64,000 nt of DNA from the NCBI GenBank assembly GCA_943737045.1, contig CALSFV010000023.1, positions 644,001-708,000 on the forward strand, in the 5' to 3' direction. The notes under the pieces were generated by a model. It saw only the letters and a program-made list of their open reading frames with translations. It did no database searches and was not told the DNA's origin. This stretch comes from Parapristionchus giblindavisi (taxonomy: Eukaryota > Nematoda > Chromadorea > Rhabditida > Diplogasteridae). Made by a program: the position numbers and the translations under genes. Position 1 is the stretch's first letter, and the number at the start of each line of letters is the position of its first letter. This document shows, one piece after another, positions 21,834-33,306 of this stretch.

Positions 21834-24800
21834 TTACAACTCTTGCTCGACAACCTTGACGACTTCGATCAGGACCTAAAACGGGATACGGTTATGTTAA
21901 AAAAAACAATATCGATTGGAAAATGGTAATCGATGTCTGTAGATGAAGAGAATGAATAGAGATTGGAAATCGGTTATGGTAGATACATTATCGATTGAAC
22001 AAACCTTGATGAATCTTCTGACATCAATGAAATTGTTATATAGATGAACAGGAGCAATACGAATGATGTACGGGTATCTCTTATCGCACTACAATCATAT
22101 TATTATTATTATAGCACAAATATGTTGATAGTTATGAATAAGAAGCCTAAAAGACAACAAACTGTACTCACTGCCACTCCTCTCTTAATCAACTCAGGAT
22201 AGATTCTATCGATGCTGATATTGAACCTGCAATAAGTTAACTGTTGTGTGTCTTTGAACATCCAGACTACGGTAGCCCTACCACACCACAAAACATACAG
22301 TATCCCTTATGCATCGTTACATTTGCCTTACGTACCTACGCCGTAACCCCCTCGCAGGCAAATGTAACGATGCATTATACACAATAAAGTATGTTTACTT
22401 GAGTGATAGTTGGCATCCTCTCTGTGATTGATCCTTGGGTGTTATCGATTTGACGGAAACCTTGGATGACACCTTGCTAATGGAATCTTCCTCGAAGAAA
22501 TGTCTGAAAGTGAGATTTAGTAAACATCGGATGAATTACGGTAACTACACAACTTACTCGACGAGATATTCCAGATATCCAGTGAGATACACACTTCTTT
22601 TTCTCAGTTCATCTAATGTTACTGTCTTCATTACCTGTAAAAAATGATAGTGAATCAATAATCAGCCACGATACAGTAACCTCGAGGAATCCAAGTACGG
22701 GCACTACGAGATGCACGGGAGGATTGGAGATACGGTAGCCAGCTGCACCATCGTCCAAGTCTAGTACTGTAAGAGTATTTATATTGATTAGCATGACATC
22801 AACTACCGTGTACTTACCATTATCCATTTGGAACCTCGTGGACATTCGGTGACTCCACCATCCAAGCATACGATCTCTCTTGTCATTCTTGAATCTGTCA
22901 GGGAATATCGATTTATTGATTGATCACACTCATTGGATACCGTACCTTTCATGAACGAAAAGGCCGGCGAGACCACCCGCACCTGTGCAGCCGTACTGTA
23001 AATAACATGATTTCTCACAGCCGTGTCAATCGAAAATCAATCGCTTGATTCTATTATAATAAGCAGTAATCATAAGTTTCGCTCAGATCTTGTAGCTTCC
23101 CCACCTGATATGCACCATGAGTGTTCCAATATCGATCGCTTTCCCAAATTAATCGATAATACTACCTTGTACGAGCACCAACAAGCGAAGTCAACGTCCC
23201 AGTCGTGAAGTTTGAGTGGTACATTAGCGTAGGCATGAGCGAGATCCCAGCCTACCAGACAACCCTGGAATTAATCATCTTCACAACATTATAACTTACA
23301 AATGATTTATTGATTTGCCTTGAACTATTTCAGTAATCTGTGTAACATGTGAAATGTTTTAAAGCCCAGAACTTGTTGTAAATAAGGAGAGAAGATTATC
23401 GATTGAGCATTGATCATCGATCGATTCATATACCGTACCTTAGCATGACCAGCTTTTGTGATCTTCTCAATATCGAACAATTGCCCAGTGAAGTACTGTA
23501 TTCCAGAAAAGAATACGATAGCCATCGAATCACCCTGAATAAATATTGATTAGCTTGGCAGTGATAACAGATGGAAAACTATCGTACTTGTTCCTCAATG
23601 CATTTGATGATATCCTCAGTTCTCAGTGTATCTTCACCGTTTCTAGGGGCTAGACAGATCTAGAATTACGGTATAATCAATTGATAATCAATAATTTTAA
23701 TCAATAATCGTCAAATTTCGTACCATACTCTCTTCAGGAACTCCTCCCTTGAGACGAATCTGCGATTCGATAGCATAGTGATCGGATGGGAAGGCACGAG
23801 ACTCGAGAAGGATCTTATGACGAATGGGGGTAGGGGTGTAGAAGGCTGTCTAGAAAGATGATAAATGAATATTGTATAATGCTAGGTTACGGTAGAAGAA
23901 TACGGTAGACTATGGAGTGAGAGGTAAACCTAGAGACGGAATGATACGATAGAAGAGAAATATGGTAGATATGATACAAATACGAACCAAGAGTATATGA
24001 ACATTAACGGTGAGACCGTTCATGAGTCCAACTTCTCCAGGATGACCTCCGACCAGCTTAGACACACCATCAATTGCCTCAACGATTACGGTAATTATGA
24101 GAACTTTAATAAAATATTTAGTTACTTCTTCATCTCCATGAGCCCATGGAACGGGATGGGAGAGATGACCGAATACTCCTCTGAAAGATCAATCAACATT
24201 AAAATAAATTAATCATTGATACTACTCCTACTGATACTATACACCTTTAAAAGATCAAAGATCAATAAATACTTCAAAGAATACTACTCGTTCTATCAAT
24301 TATCAAGTTCGCTATAGATGATACGAAGAAGATAAGAGATGAACAATGACTACACAATAGATAAGATAGCTGTACAAAGTGTACATCAATCGATAACTTA
24401 CTCTTTAGACCATTTGTCTAGTTGTTCATTCATAATTGTCCTAGTTGCCTTAGGCATCAGACCGAGTGAGTTACCACACAGATAGATCGATTCATCATTG
24501 GGGTCACATAACGATGTATCTACTGTAATCACTATCATCAGGCTGCATTGGATTACGGAGTTTTGAGAGAGTTCATGTTATCGTACCAGACTATATATTG
24601 TATATCTATCGAATCTATCGTAGTGTATTCTATTATCTAAATCTACCGTAGTCTACAACAAGAATACCATGGGGAAGGGTGCCGTTCTTGGGATATTCAA
24701 ATTGTTGACGAATACTAGCTAGATCATCTTTGGAATGTATATGGGCAGTGAGACGTTCATCGGTCAGATCTTCTACTCCTGAATATTAAAGGAATCCTAT

Positions 24801-24947
24801 TAGTTTATCGATCGATCAAAAGGATTTTAACTCATTCATAACTTTCTAGCTGCTTAACAAAAAGTGAACAAATCCATTATAAGAATCATTACCGATTTCT
24901 TTAGCCTCCTCTTGCAGCCACTGCACAATATCTATCGTCTCAGTCAT
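21834..24947 (-). CDS. flu-2: Kynureninase
   Basis: PLP-dependent hydrolase of the kynurenine pathway (kynurenine to anthranilate; 3-hydroxykynurenine to 3-hydroxyanthranilate). The start is [19 protein letters not shown] (exon 24947-24893). Conserved family blocks follow in order: [56 protein letters not shown], the block [76 protein letters not shown] carrying the PLP-binding Lys, [52 protein letters not shown], and the C-terminus VVKVVEQEL. The order and spacing match the full length of the human enzyme. Exons are short. One intron holds a 67 bp palindromic element (22309-22375). The symbol follows the C. elegans kynureninase gene. Confidence 0.93.
22309..22375. repeat. 67 bp palindromic mini-element, copy A
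   Basis: ATGCATCGTTACATTTGCC at the left is mirrored by GGCAAATGTAACGATGCAT at the right, around TACGTACCTACGCCGTAACC. It lies in a kynureninase intron. A second, inverted copy is at 26430-26490. Confidence 0.85.
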
Positions 24948-25783
24948 GCTACAACATCGAATCAATCATTTATTGTATAAAATAATAACAAATATCACAT
25001 ATGATAGCAACGATATGACAGGTCGAGAACCAACGTGAATAGATAGAGAAAGTGACCATATAGTACGAATAGATAATACTAAGTAATCGATAAGTCTATC
25101 ACTCTTTTTATCACGACCGATCGTAAATCACAGAGAGTGCTAAGAGAATGGAAGGGTCGAAGTGATGATATAGATAATGGTAGTAGTAGTGGATGTAGAT
25201 GAAATGGGCGGAGTGATAAAACAGATGATATGAATCATATATCACTATTAATATAATGCTTTTGAAGATTAGAATGATGGGGTTAATTTAAAACTAATCG
25301 TAAATAATAGTTTTACAATTGATATGGAACTAGCAGCTTAGAAATGACAAGAATGATTAGATCAAGTACTCGAAGTTAGTTAATCCCTGTTAAATGTTCT
25401 ATACATAACAAAAAGCGTATAAAACGATCTATACATTACAATACAATCTAAATAAATGAATATTACAAGATAGAGATCACTCGGGAGTAAAAGAGTAAGT
25501 GAATTCAGTGACTAGTGAATACATTACATGAAAGCATTTATTGGTTGAAATTACACTTATTGTATCACAAGGGGGAAAAGGACACTCGGAAGGTTTTCGT
25601 AGAGATTCATTCATAGACTTCACAAACGGGATCTTCATTCTTAGTCCACAATCTACAAATATTGATTATTTGAAGTTGAACAGTACAATGGATAATACAT
25701 AAAACTGCTATAGCAGCTACTAATAGCCGATCACAAATATTAATGAATCATCGGTTAATACCTCATTATTTCAGAGAATAAAT
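24948..25783. other. Intergenic region
   Basis: About 840 bp between the kynureninase start and the 3' end of the zinc-binding gene. A stretch at 25600-25662 could be a further 3' exon of that gene (minus strand, after an acceptor TTTGTAG at 25663), but the frame does not resolve. Otherwise nothing is seen. Confidence 0.4.
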
Positions 25784-28700
25784 CTAATACGATTGTGAAA
25801 CATACCATTGATTGTTACTGACATGAAACAATCTGGACGATCTTCTGGGCCGACAGGATGGAGGAATGAAATCTTCTTTATATTTCTTATTCATATCTAT
25901 ATTCTCTATATCTTCATTTTCATTTTCTCCTTCAACATTATTCTCTCCCTCTTCCTCCTCCTCATCTTCTTCTTCATCATAATCATCACCCTCACATATC
26001 TTCCATATATCGCAATTGGAATCGAGTAGCAATCCTTGTATGAGTACACTTCGTTGATATTTCAATACAGAATGACACGAAGGACAATCGTAATCTTTGC
26101 GATCGATACGAGTCTACAATAAGATTATTGATTATTAAAGGAATATTGAATACTTGAATATTGATTGATTGATTTAGACATTTAGAAAACAATATTCGAA
26201 TTAACGAACCAAAAGAATTAGAATGAGTTTGGAGAACTATTAACTTAAATGAAATATATTTGAATGAAACTCACCTTAACACATTGATAGTGAATGAATG
26301 AAGATGGTTGACAACAACCGAGATAGATCACTTCCAATCGTTTAGGAAATCTATCATAACAGAGATCAGCAATCATTAAACTAGTATCGATTTTTCCATA
26401 AAAATCCCATGTAATAAAAATATTTCTTAAGCACAGTTACATTTGACTTAGGTTACGGCGTAGGCACGTAAGGCAAATGTAACGATGCATTAGGAAGTCA
26501 GTAAGCTTTCCATAGAAATGTGATGTAACACACACGCTTTTAATGGACATGGAATTAGTTGTCCTTGTATTAGAGACTTTTCATAAATAGCTACCCTATC
26601 TACATTCATTTATCGGAAGATGAAATAGAAAGATGAGTGATAAGTGTCAAACCTCGTTATATCTCCTCCACATTCAATACACGAAGAGATAGAGTTTGGA
26701 GAGATGGAATAGTCTAAATTATGAGACATTCTACGAATTTCTCCTATTGTGAACACTTCATCGGCGTATTTGTGATAAGGACAACCAACACTGCAATAGT
26801 TAATAATAATAATGACAATGACAATAACAATGCGGTATAGATGGAGGGACATTTTTGACACGCTATATTGATGTTATCTAACAACTGGATAGTGTTAGGA
26901 GGTAAAGAGACTCACAATATTTAATCTTATTTAAAAGAAGTTAAATATAACAATAGAAGATTTAATATTTACATTCGTTCTAAATAATCGACACTTATAT
27001 CAGGAAGTGATGGAAGACAATCCAAATGATAACTTCGATAACAATTAAACATTCCACAATTGACAAGACGAGAATTATTTATACCACGACACTTTGAATG
27101 ACATACCTAAAGATTAATAATAATGATAACCACATATTTTCCATAAAGACAATACAAATTTACTACTGTAATTTACAACGGTACTGTATGGATGTTCAGT
27201 TAAAGCATTTCTACAAAACAGGGAGAGCGGTCATTGAAAAACTGGCAAAATGTTAAAAAAATACGGTACTCTGTACTTTATAAGTATGCGTTAGCAAACT
27301 GTGCAAGTGTGTCTATCGCAATGGGATAACCAAAAACCACCCCTGAATGTCTTTTTTTCTGTCTCACCATGACCACTATCGAAAAGAAGTACAGGGGTTT
27401 CAACTTGGGACCCAATATCCTACAAAGAACGAGATAATCAAGAATTTCATCTAAGATATACTTTATTTAATTTGCTGTATAAATATGAGGAAACTCACTT
27501 TTGATTGTAAATACCCACAATGCTTGGAGATGAAGACTTGATTGTTAGTGATTAGTTTAGTAAGTTGTTCCATAATAAGTTCCATCTGCAATTATATATA
27601 TCAGTGTAGAAAAAAGGATCATAACAAGTTGCCGAGTAATATAACCTACAGTAAATGTACGAGCGTATAATGTTTAATTGTATTGTTCAAAATAAATCGA
27701 TATTTAATCATTTATTGAGATAATAACAAGGACAAAATGAGGGTACCTTATCTTTATTACATGAGAGTGCCTGCAGACATTTTTTATGCACTACATATCC
27801 CTTTTTAGGTCCTCTTCTTTTACAATTATAGATGCTCGCTCGAATAACCTAAACAAAAAAAGTGTTTCGAGAGAGATCATGGTTTGAAAGAGAGAAAGGT
27901 ATAGCGAAAAAAGAGAGAGTATATAAAAGAGATCAGACTGTAAAAGTACACTGTGGTGCACCACAACGCAATCTATTATTTGAGATTGTGACAGCTTTTC
28001 TTTTGAAAAAAAAATTTGTGTAAGAAAACACGCATCTTCCATCTAATAAAGGTTCAACAAAATCGATTTACTGGGAATTATCTATAACTCACAACGACCG
28101 CAGTCGCTTGATCCAGAGCGCTTTCAAGGCAGAGACAGCACCAGAATTCACTGAAATTACTCATCTCTCAAAAAGATCGAATCAAATAAAAACGAGAGAA
28201 AAACAGACAACTTACAACGTTTTGCTAATACTTTTCTCGGCTTTTCTCCATCCAAGATTTGGCTTGCACTGCGCACATGAATTCGATAATAATTAAGTCT
28301 TTAAGCGAGATTCAGATAACAAAGACTAAGAAAGAGAAAGATTAAGAACAAAGAGTTGGAGGAACTTCTTCCGATAACTGACTCACCCTTCAAACCACTT
28401 CCAAGTATTAGTGAAATGAGTAGACAATACTAACAGAATTGACTAGACAATACTAATAGTCATTCGAAATTACAAAAAGAAATAGCGGCCGAACATCGTT
28501 ATCGGAAGAAGCGCAAAGTTAATCTATGTGAGGGCTAAAGAAAACAAAAGTACCTTCTTCTCGAACATGTCAAAGATTCGCTCAAGTCCGATCAAGTGAA
28601 GCTCGTGCGTACACAAGCCTTTCGTCTCGCAGAATGTAGATAGATGCAATAATCTCCTACAAGCGAAAATTATATGAAATCTAAGATGTTGCGGGCTCCT

Positions 28701-28947
28701 CCCCCGCTAGGTCTTGCCAACCTATCTTAGATCATGTTGATCTTTGATCTTAGTCTACATATGAAGACCTGCACTCCCCTCCCTCTTCTCTAACCCTATT
28801 CCTATCACCCACTTTCCCGATTCTCTTATTCACTTATTTATTCTTTGTTTCAAATGTTGTCACATCTTTATTGGATGTATCATAAATAAATAAATAAATA
28901 AATAAATGTTCAACATACCATGGCATAATGGCATTCTCTATAGACAT
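25784..28947 (-). CDS. Cys/His-rich multi-zinc-finger protein, acidic C-terminus
   Basis: Family not firmly recognised. Exon 1 starts MSIENAIMPW (28947-28919) and splices in phase to exon 2 (28656-28554; LLHLSTFCETKGLCTHELHL). Successive small exons follow, each with Cys/His clusters: CKPNLGWRKAEKS, EFWCCLCLESALDQATAVV, YNCKRRGPKKGYVVHKKCLQ, ISKHCGYLQSK, VCHSKCRGINNSRLVNCGMF then NCYRSYHLDCLPSLPD, VGCPYHKYADEVFTIGE, SSCIECGGDIT, GCCQPSSFIHYQCVK and DYDCPSCHSVLKYQRSVLIQ. The last Cys-x2-Cys part resembles the second half of an SP-RING. The H-x3-C pairs also recall Headcase-type proteins. An acidic stretch (DDYDEEEDEEEEEGENN) and a basic CRPRRSSRLF end the protein. The junctions around 27180-27420 and the C-terminus are uncertain: the frame reads through to a stop at 25784, but a GTATGT donor just before it may lead to another exon. 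Confidence 0.65.
26430..26490. repeat. 67 bp palindromic mini-element, copy B
   Basis: Inverted copy of the element at 22309-22375 in an intron of the zinc-finger gene: GTTACATTTGACTTAGGTTACGGCG at the left, GGCAAATGTAACGATGCAT at the right. The left arm is slightly diverged. Confidence 0.8.
28883..28909. repeat. (AAAT)n microsatellite
   Basis: Six to seven ATAA/AAAT units in the first intron-exon 1 border region of the zinc-finger gene, just downstream of the exon 1 donor on the minus strand. Confidence 0.8.
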
Positions 28948-29391
28948 GATGGTACAGTCCGTGCCCACTAAATGAAAGGTAAAAAATAATAGAAGTAGAA
29001 GAACATAATACACTTATAAAATTAAGGTGCAATTAATTGCGCAATTCAAGGGATGATTCTACAAAAAATAGAAACGAATGAAAAATGAAGCCACTGAACC
29101 GTTCGATTTCTATTATTTGTTCTTCAATTGAATAGGTTCGTATCGTTGAGTACGATATTAACGATACAAACTGGAAAATTCATCAAATGAAAGAGCTTCA
29201 AGAAAAATGCCAAATCCAGGTCCATGAAGTAGAAATCTAATAATTCCGATTTCCTTTGGTTAGCATGTGGGCGGGGTCGTTATTTACCCCAGAATATTCG
29301 GAGGATCTACTCTCAGAATCTAGTGTCTCTGTCTTTATTTTATGTGTTTCAATATATTTCATTTTTGCTTATCGTTTTCTTTTAGAGCAGA
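28948..29391. other. Divergent promoter region with possible trans-splice acceptor for cct-8
   Basis: 443 bp between divergent genes. The cct-8 ATG is preceded six bases upstream by a strong acceptor, TCGTTTTCTTTTAG (ending at 29385). No upstream coding exon fits, which suits SL trans-splicing of the cct-8 mRNA, as is usual for nematode housekeeping genes. This is an inference from the acceptor alone. Confidence 0.5.
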
Positions 29392-32300
29392 ATGGCGCAG
29401 AAGGTGCCAAGATCGGGACTCTCCCGTTTTATGAAGGAGGGATCTCAGGCATGTGACCAAAATATATCTTAAAAGTCTATTTGGACCCATTTTTAGTTCT
29501 TCAAAGGAACTGATGAAGCCGTTATTCGCAACATCGAAAGCGTCGGAGAACTCGCTGGACAGATCCGATCTGCATATGGTCCCAATGGTATGTTTACCTG
29601 ACAATGTCATTTCGAAATTTTGACTAACTTAATGTGACTGTTAATACTCATTCCAGGAATGAACAAGATGGTGATTAACCACATTGAGAAGCTCTTCGTC
29701 ACCAACGATGCTGCAACTATTCTTGGCGAGCTCGAGATTCAGCATCCCGCTGCAAAGATTGTCGTTATGGCTAGTCAGATGCAAGAGAAGCAGGTTTGTT
29801 AAATACTTATGCTTTATTTATTATTGTTCTTTACTCAATGCACTCCCATTTTGAATAGCGGAACGTTTGTTGACATTATCATCTTATCGTGATAGATTGT
29901 TCTATAAAAATTGTATTATGTCATTATTATCAGGTCGGAGACAACACAAATACGGTCGTCATACTCGCTGCTGCTCTCCTCGAGCATGCTGCCCAACTCA
30001 TCTATATGGTATGAACCTGAAAGTATTTCATTTGAACAATATTCGTGTTATTTTTAATGGAGATGCTCTTTACAATCATACATTTTCGAGCACCCACATT
30101 GTGAGTGAGTACTTTTTGTTGATGCGGTCAGTTTTGGGTCTTGAAACCCATCTAGGAATATGCGGGATATCGAGATCAGTAAGAATCACCCCATGTCGGG
30201 TCAGTTCCGAGTATACCACTTTTCATGCTACAGGGTCTGACTCCTCAAGAGGTCGCAGCTGGCTACGAGCTTGCATGTGATAAGGCTCTCGAGCTCCTTC
30301 CTACCCTTGTGGTCAAAGAGGCCATCGAGCTCAAGGATCTCGAACAGGTGTGTATAATATTAATGCTACTATTTAACACTAATATTCTTATTATTATCTT
30401 CCTTGTCGTACACATTGTAAGAATAACTGCACAACCTTTTAATTATTGCATTTCGTTGTAGGTGAAGCGGTGGATCCGCTCTGCCATCACCTCCAAGCAG
30501 TACGACAATGAGGAGATCATCGCCGATCTTGTCGCCAAGGCTTGTGGTCAGTATTGAACTCACTCTTTATTTTATATGATTGTTTGATTGATTATATTTC
30601 CTTGCGTCGTCCACATTTGAAATATATATTTTTGTAATTATGCATTTAGAAAGCCCTCAAAGAAATTTAATTTAAAAAATTAGAAGAAAGATATCTCGAA
30701 GTGAGAGATATTTAACACCTAATTTTTTGTGCGTTTTACCAACCGATTGTATTTGCAGTTCAAACTTGCCCCAAGAACACGGCCAACTTCAACGTTGACA
30801 ACATCCGCATCTGCAAGGTAATATTTCTTCTATTTATGTATTTATTTATCCTATTTACTTAAGCGAGATTAGGAATTGTGAATGAGTGTTACTTAAACTA
30901 TGTTGTTCGTACTTGACAAAATACTATTTTCCTATGTTTGTCTTCCATAAAAGGTCAATAACAATTGTATATTCAGATTGTGGGTGCTGGTGTATCCTCA
31001 TCAACCGTAATGTCTGGTATGGTATTCAAGAGAGGAGCAGAGGGTGAGGTGAAGAGAGCCAAGAATGCTCGTGTCGCTGTCTACACTTGTCCCTTTGATC
31101 TCACTCAGACTGAGACCAAGGTAATTAGATAAATAAATATACTATTATATTATCTAACAAGCACATCTGACCAGCATTATCGAGAGTCCGAAAATGTCTA
31201 AAACGCGGTCTTGCCAAATTTTCGAAAGAACTTGCTGGTGGTCCCGAAAATGCTAAATTTGGGGTCCAAGGGGTCCCTACATTTTTTCGGAAATGTACCT
31301 TTTTAAATTTTTTTCGGAAATGTACCCAAAATGTTGTATTTTATATGTTTGTAGGGTACGATCCTGATCGAGAATGCGGACGAACTCCAAGGATATGCCA
31401 AGGGAGAGGAGGGCGAGGTCGAAGGACAGGTCAGCCTCACTTATTTGTCTTTCACTATCGATCCTAACCGTACACAGATTCTGTATATTTTTGCGTTGTC
31501 TTCTTCCCATCACATTGAATCTGTAATAAAATTGATTGAATTTATTTATAAATATTATTCAAAATATATATTTTATCCCTCTAGGTGAAAGCTCTCGCCG
31601 ACTCTGGTGTGAACGTAGTCGTAGCTGCGGGCAAATTTGGCGATCTCTACCTTCATTTCCTGAACAAGTACAACATAATGGCTGTGAGACTAACCTCCAA
31701 GTTTGACCTCCGTCGTCTCTGTCGTACCGTCGGTGCTCAAGCTCAGGCCAGAATCGTAAGTATCTTTATAGGGATTCTGAATCTTATTGCTTGTTTCCAG
31801 TGCGCTCCCGCTGTGAACCTCTTGGGTGTGTGCGAATCGGTTGACGTCAAGGAGATTGGAGATGAAGAGGTACTGTAGATTTATTGATTTCCCTAAATAA
31901 TTATTGATTATGCTAATTTTGCAGGTTACGGTATTCGAGTGTGGAGGTGAGGGCGGACGTATCGCCACAATCATTGTTCGTGGTGCTTCACAATCAAGAA
32001 TCGATGATGTTGAACGTGCTGTTGATGATGCTGTCAACTACTATAAGGCACTCACAAAGGATAACAAGGTAGGAATTATTGATTATCGAATATGCTAATG
32101 TATACTATATTTGCAGTTGTTGGCCGGAGCCGGCGCCGTGGAGATTGAACTCTCTCGTCTAATGGAGTCATGGGGAGAGAAGTGTTCCGGACTTGAACAG
32201 TATGCCATCAAGAAGTTCGCTCATGCTCTCGAAACTCTGCCCAAGTGTATTGCACAGAATGGAGGAGTTGATGTAGGTGTTGTAGTAGTTATCATTCTTT

Positions 32301-32808
32301 CAACTATTGATATCATATCTTCATTGTAGAATGAAACAAGCAAATAATGTGTAAAATCAAGGAATCGTTGACAAATGTGTCGTAATAATCATTTCACGTT
32401 ATTTTATCTTCAGGCCACGGAACTTCTGACTCGTCTGTACGCTGCTCATGAGGCTGGTGATGCTGCAGCTGGAGTAGACATCATCGAGGTACGATTACAT
32501 TTTCGGTTGCTGATGGGTTTTATCGATCGATTATGGAAATTTGTCAATGTTTACAGGGAGGAGTAGCCAACGCTGTTGACATGAACATCTTTGATCTGTA
32601 CATCGGCAAACGATCAGCCATCAAGTTGGCTACTGAGGCTGCATCTACCATTTTGAAGGTTGATCAGGTATGTTGCAATTTCAATTCTTATTGTTGATCA
32701 TTTGTAATCAATGAATATTTATAGATCATCGTTGCTAAACAAGCATCAGGAGGGCCAAAGCCTCGTGGTCCCAAGTCTCAAGATGAAGACGATGAAGGAA
32801 TGGCATAA
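29392..32808 (+). CDS. cct-8: CCT8 (theta) subunit of the cytosolic chaperonin TRiC/CCT
   Basis: One of eight paralogous subunits of the TRiC ring that folds actin, tubulin and other proteins with ATP. Family blocks appear in order from MAQKVPRSGLSRFMKEGSQ: RSAYGPNGMNKMVINHIEKL, FVTNDAATILGELEIQHPAA, VVMASQMQEKQVGDNTNTV, SAITSKQYDNEEIIADLVAK, NFNVDNIRICKIVGAGVSSS, VAVYTCPFDLTQTETKGTIL, NVVVAAGKFGDLYLHFLNKY, DLRRLCRTVGA, DDVERAVDDAVNYYKAL, LLAGAGAVEIELSRLMESWG, GLEQYAIKKFAHALETLP, KLATEAASTILKVDQIIVAK, and an acidic end QDEDDEGMA. The theta-specific blocks (MNKMVINH, ERAVDD) identify the subunit. Exon 1 (29392-29448) ends at a GC donor (CAG/GCATGT); no GT alternative keeps the frame. It is tail to tail with the ABC transporter. 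Confidence 0.95.
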
Positions 32809-33306
32809 TAAGCATTTGCTAATCTTAATTGAATATACATTATATGATCTTCTCAATCTAAGCTTTCTTTGTTTTGCCCAAAACCTGCTTTGTCTGTCTG
32901 TTTATCCGTGTGTCCGTTTGTATGTTCACCGTGTGTAACTTCTTCTTTACCTATAATCTCTCACATCATCTCGTTCTTTTCTATTGATTAAGTTGTTGAT
33001 CTTGTGCTTGTTGATCCATGTTTCGTTCTCATGCTTATGTTTTTGTCAAGTTTTTACCCCTTTCATGAATTGCGTTATTCCGAATTGAAGTGATGAAAGC
33101 ATAAAAAGCTCGTTTTCTAATGATTATATTCTTTATATTATGCACAAACAATTTTCATCAATCATAATACAAAATATCACCGGGTAACAAACATGTCAGT
33201 AAATCATGCACTAACAACCAATCAATCAATAAGTGTAATCAAAACGTTAGCTATCAATCGAGCAGTTAAATTAAAATGAAATCAATCAATTAGATGACAA
33301 TGACAA
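32809..33306. other. Tail-to-tail 3' UTRs (cct-8 / ABCD4-like)
   Basis: About 500 bp, pyrimidine-rich after the cct-8 stop and AT-rich beyond. No other feature is supported. Confidence 0.5.

Noticed and set aside
27100..27190. Candidate exon reading NALTEHPYST in the zinc-finger gene
   Set aside because: It joins well downstream, but no upstream donor gives the right phase without a stop; left out of the firm model.
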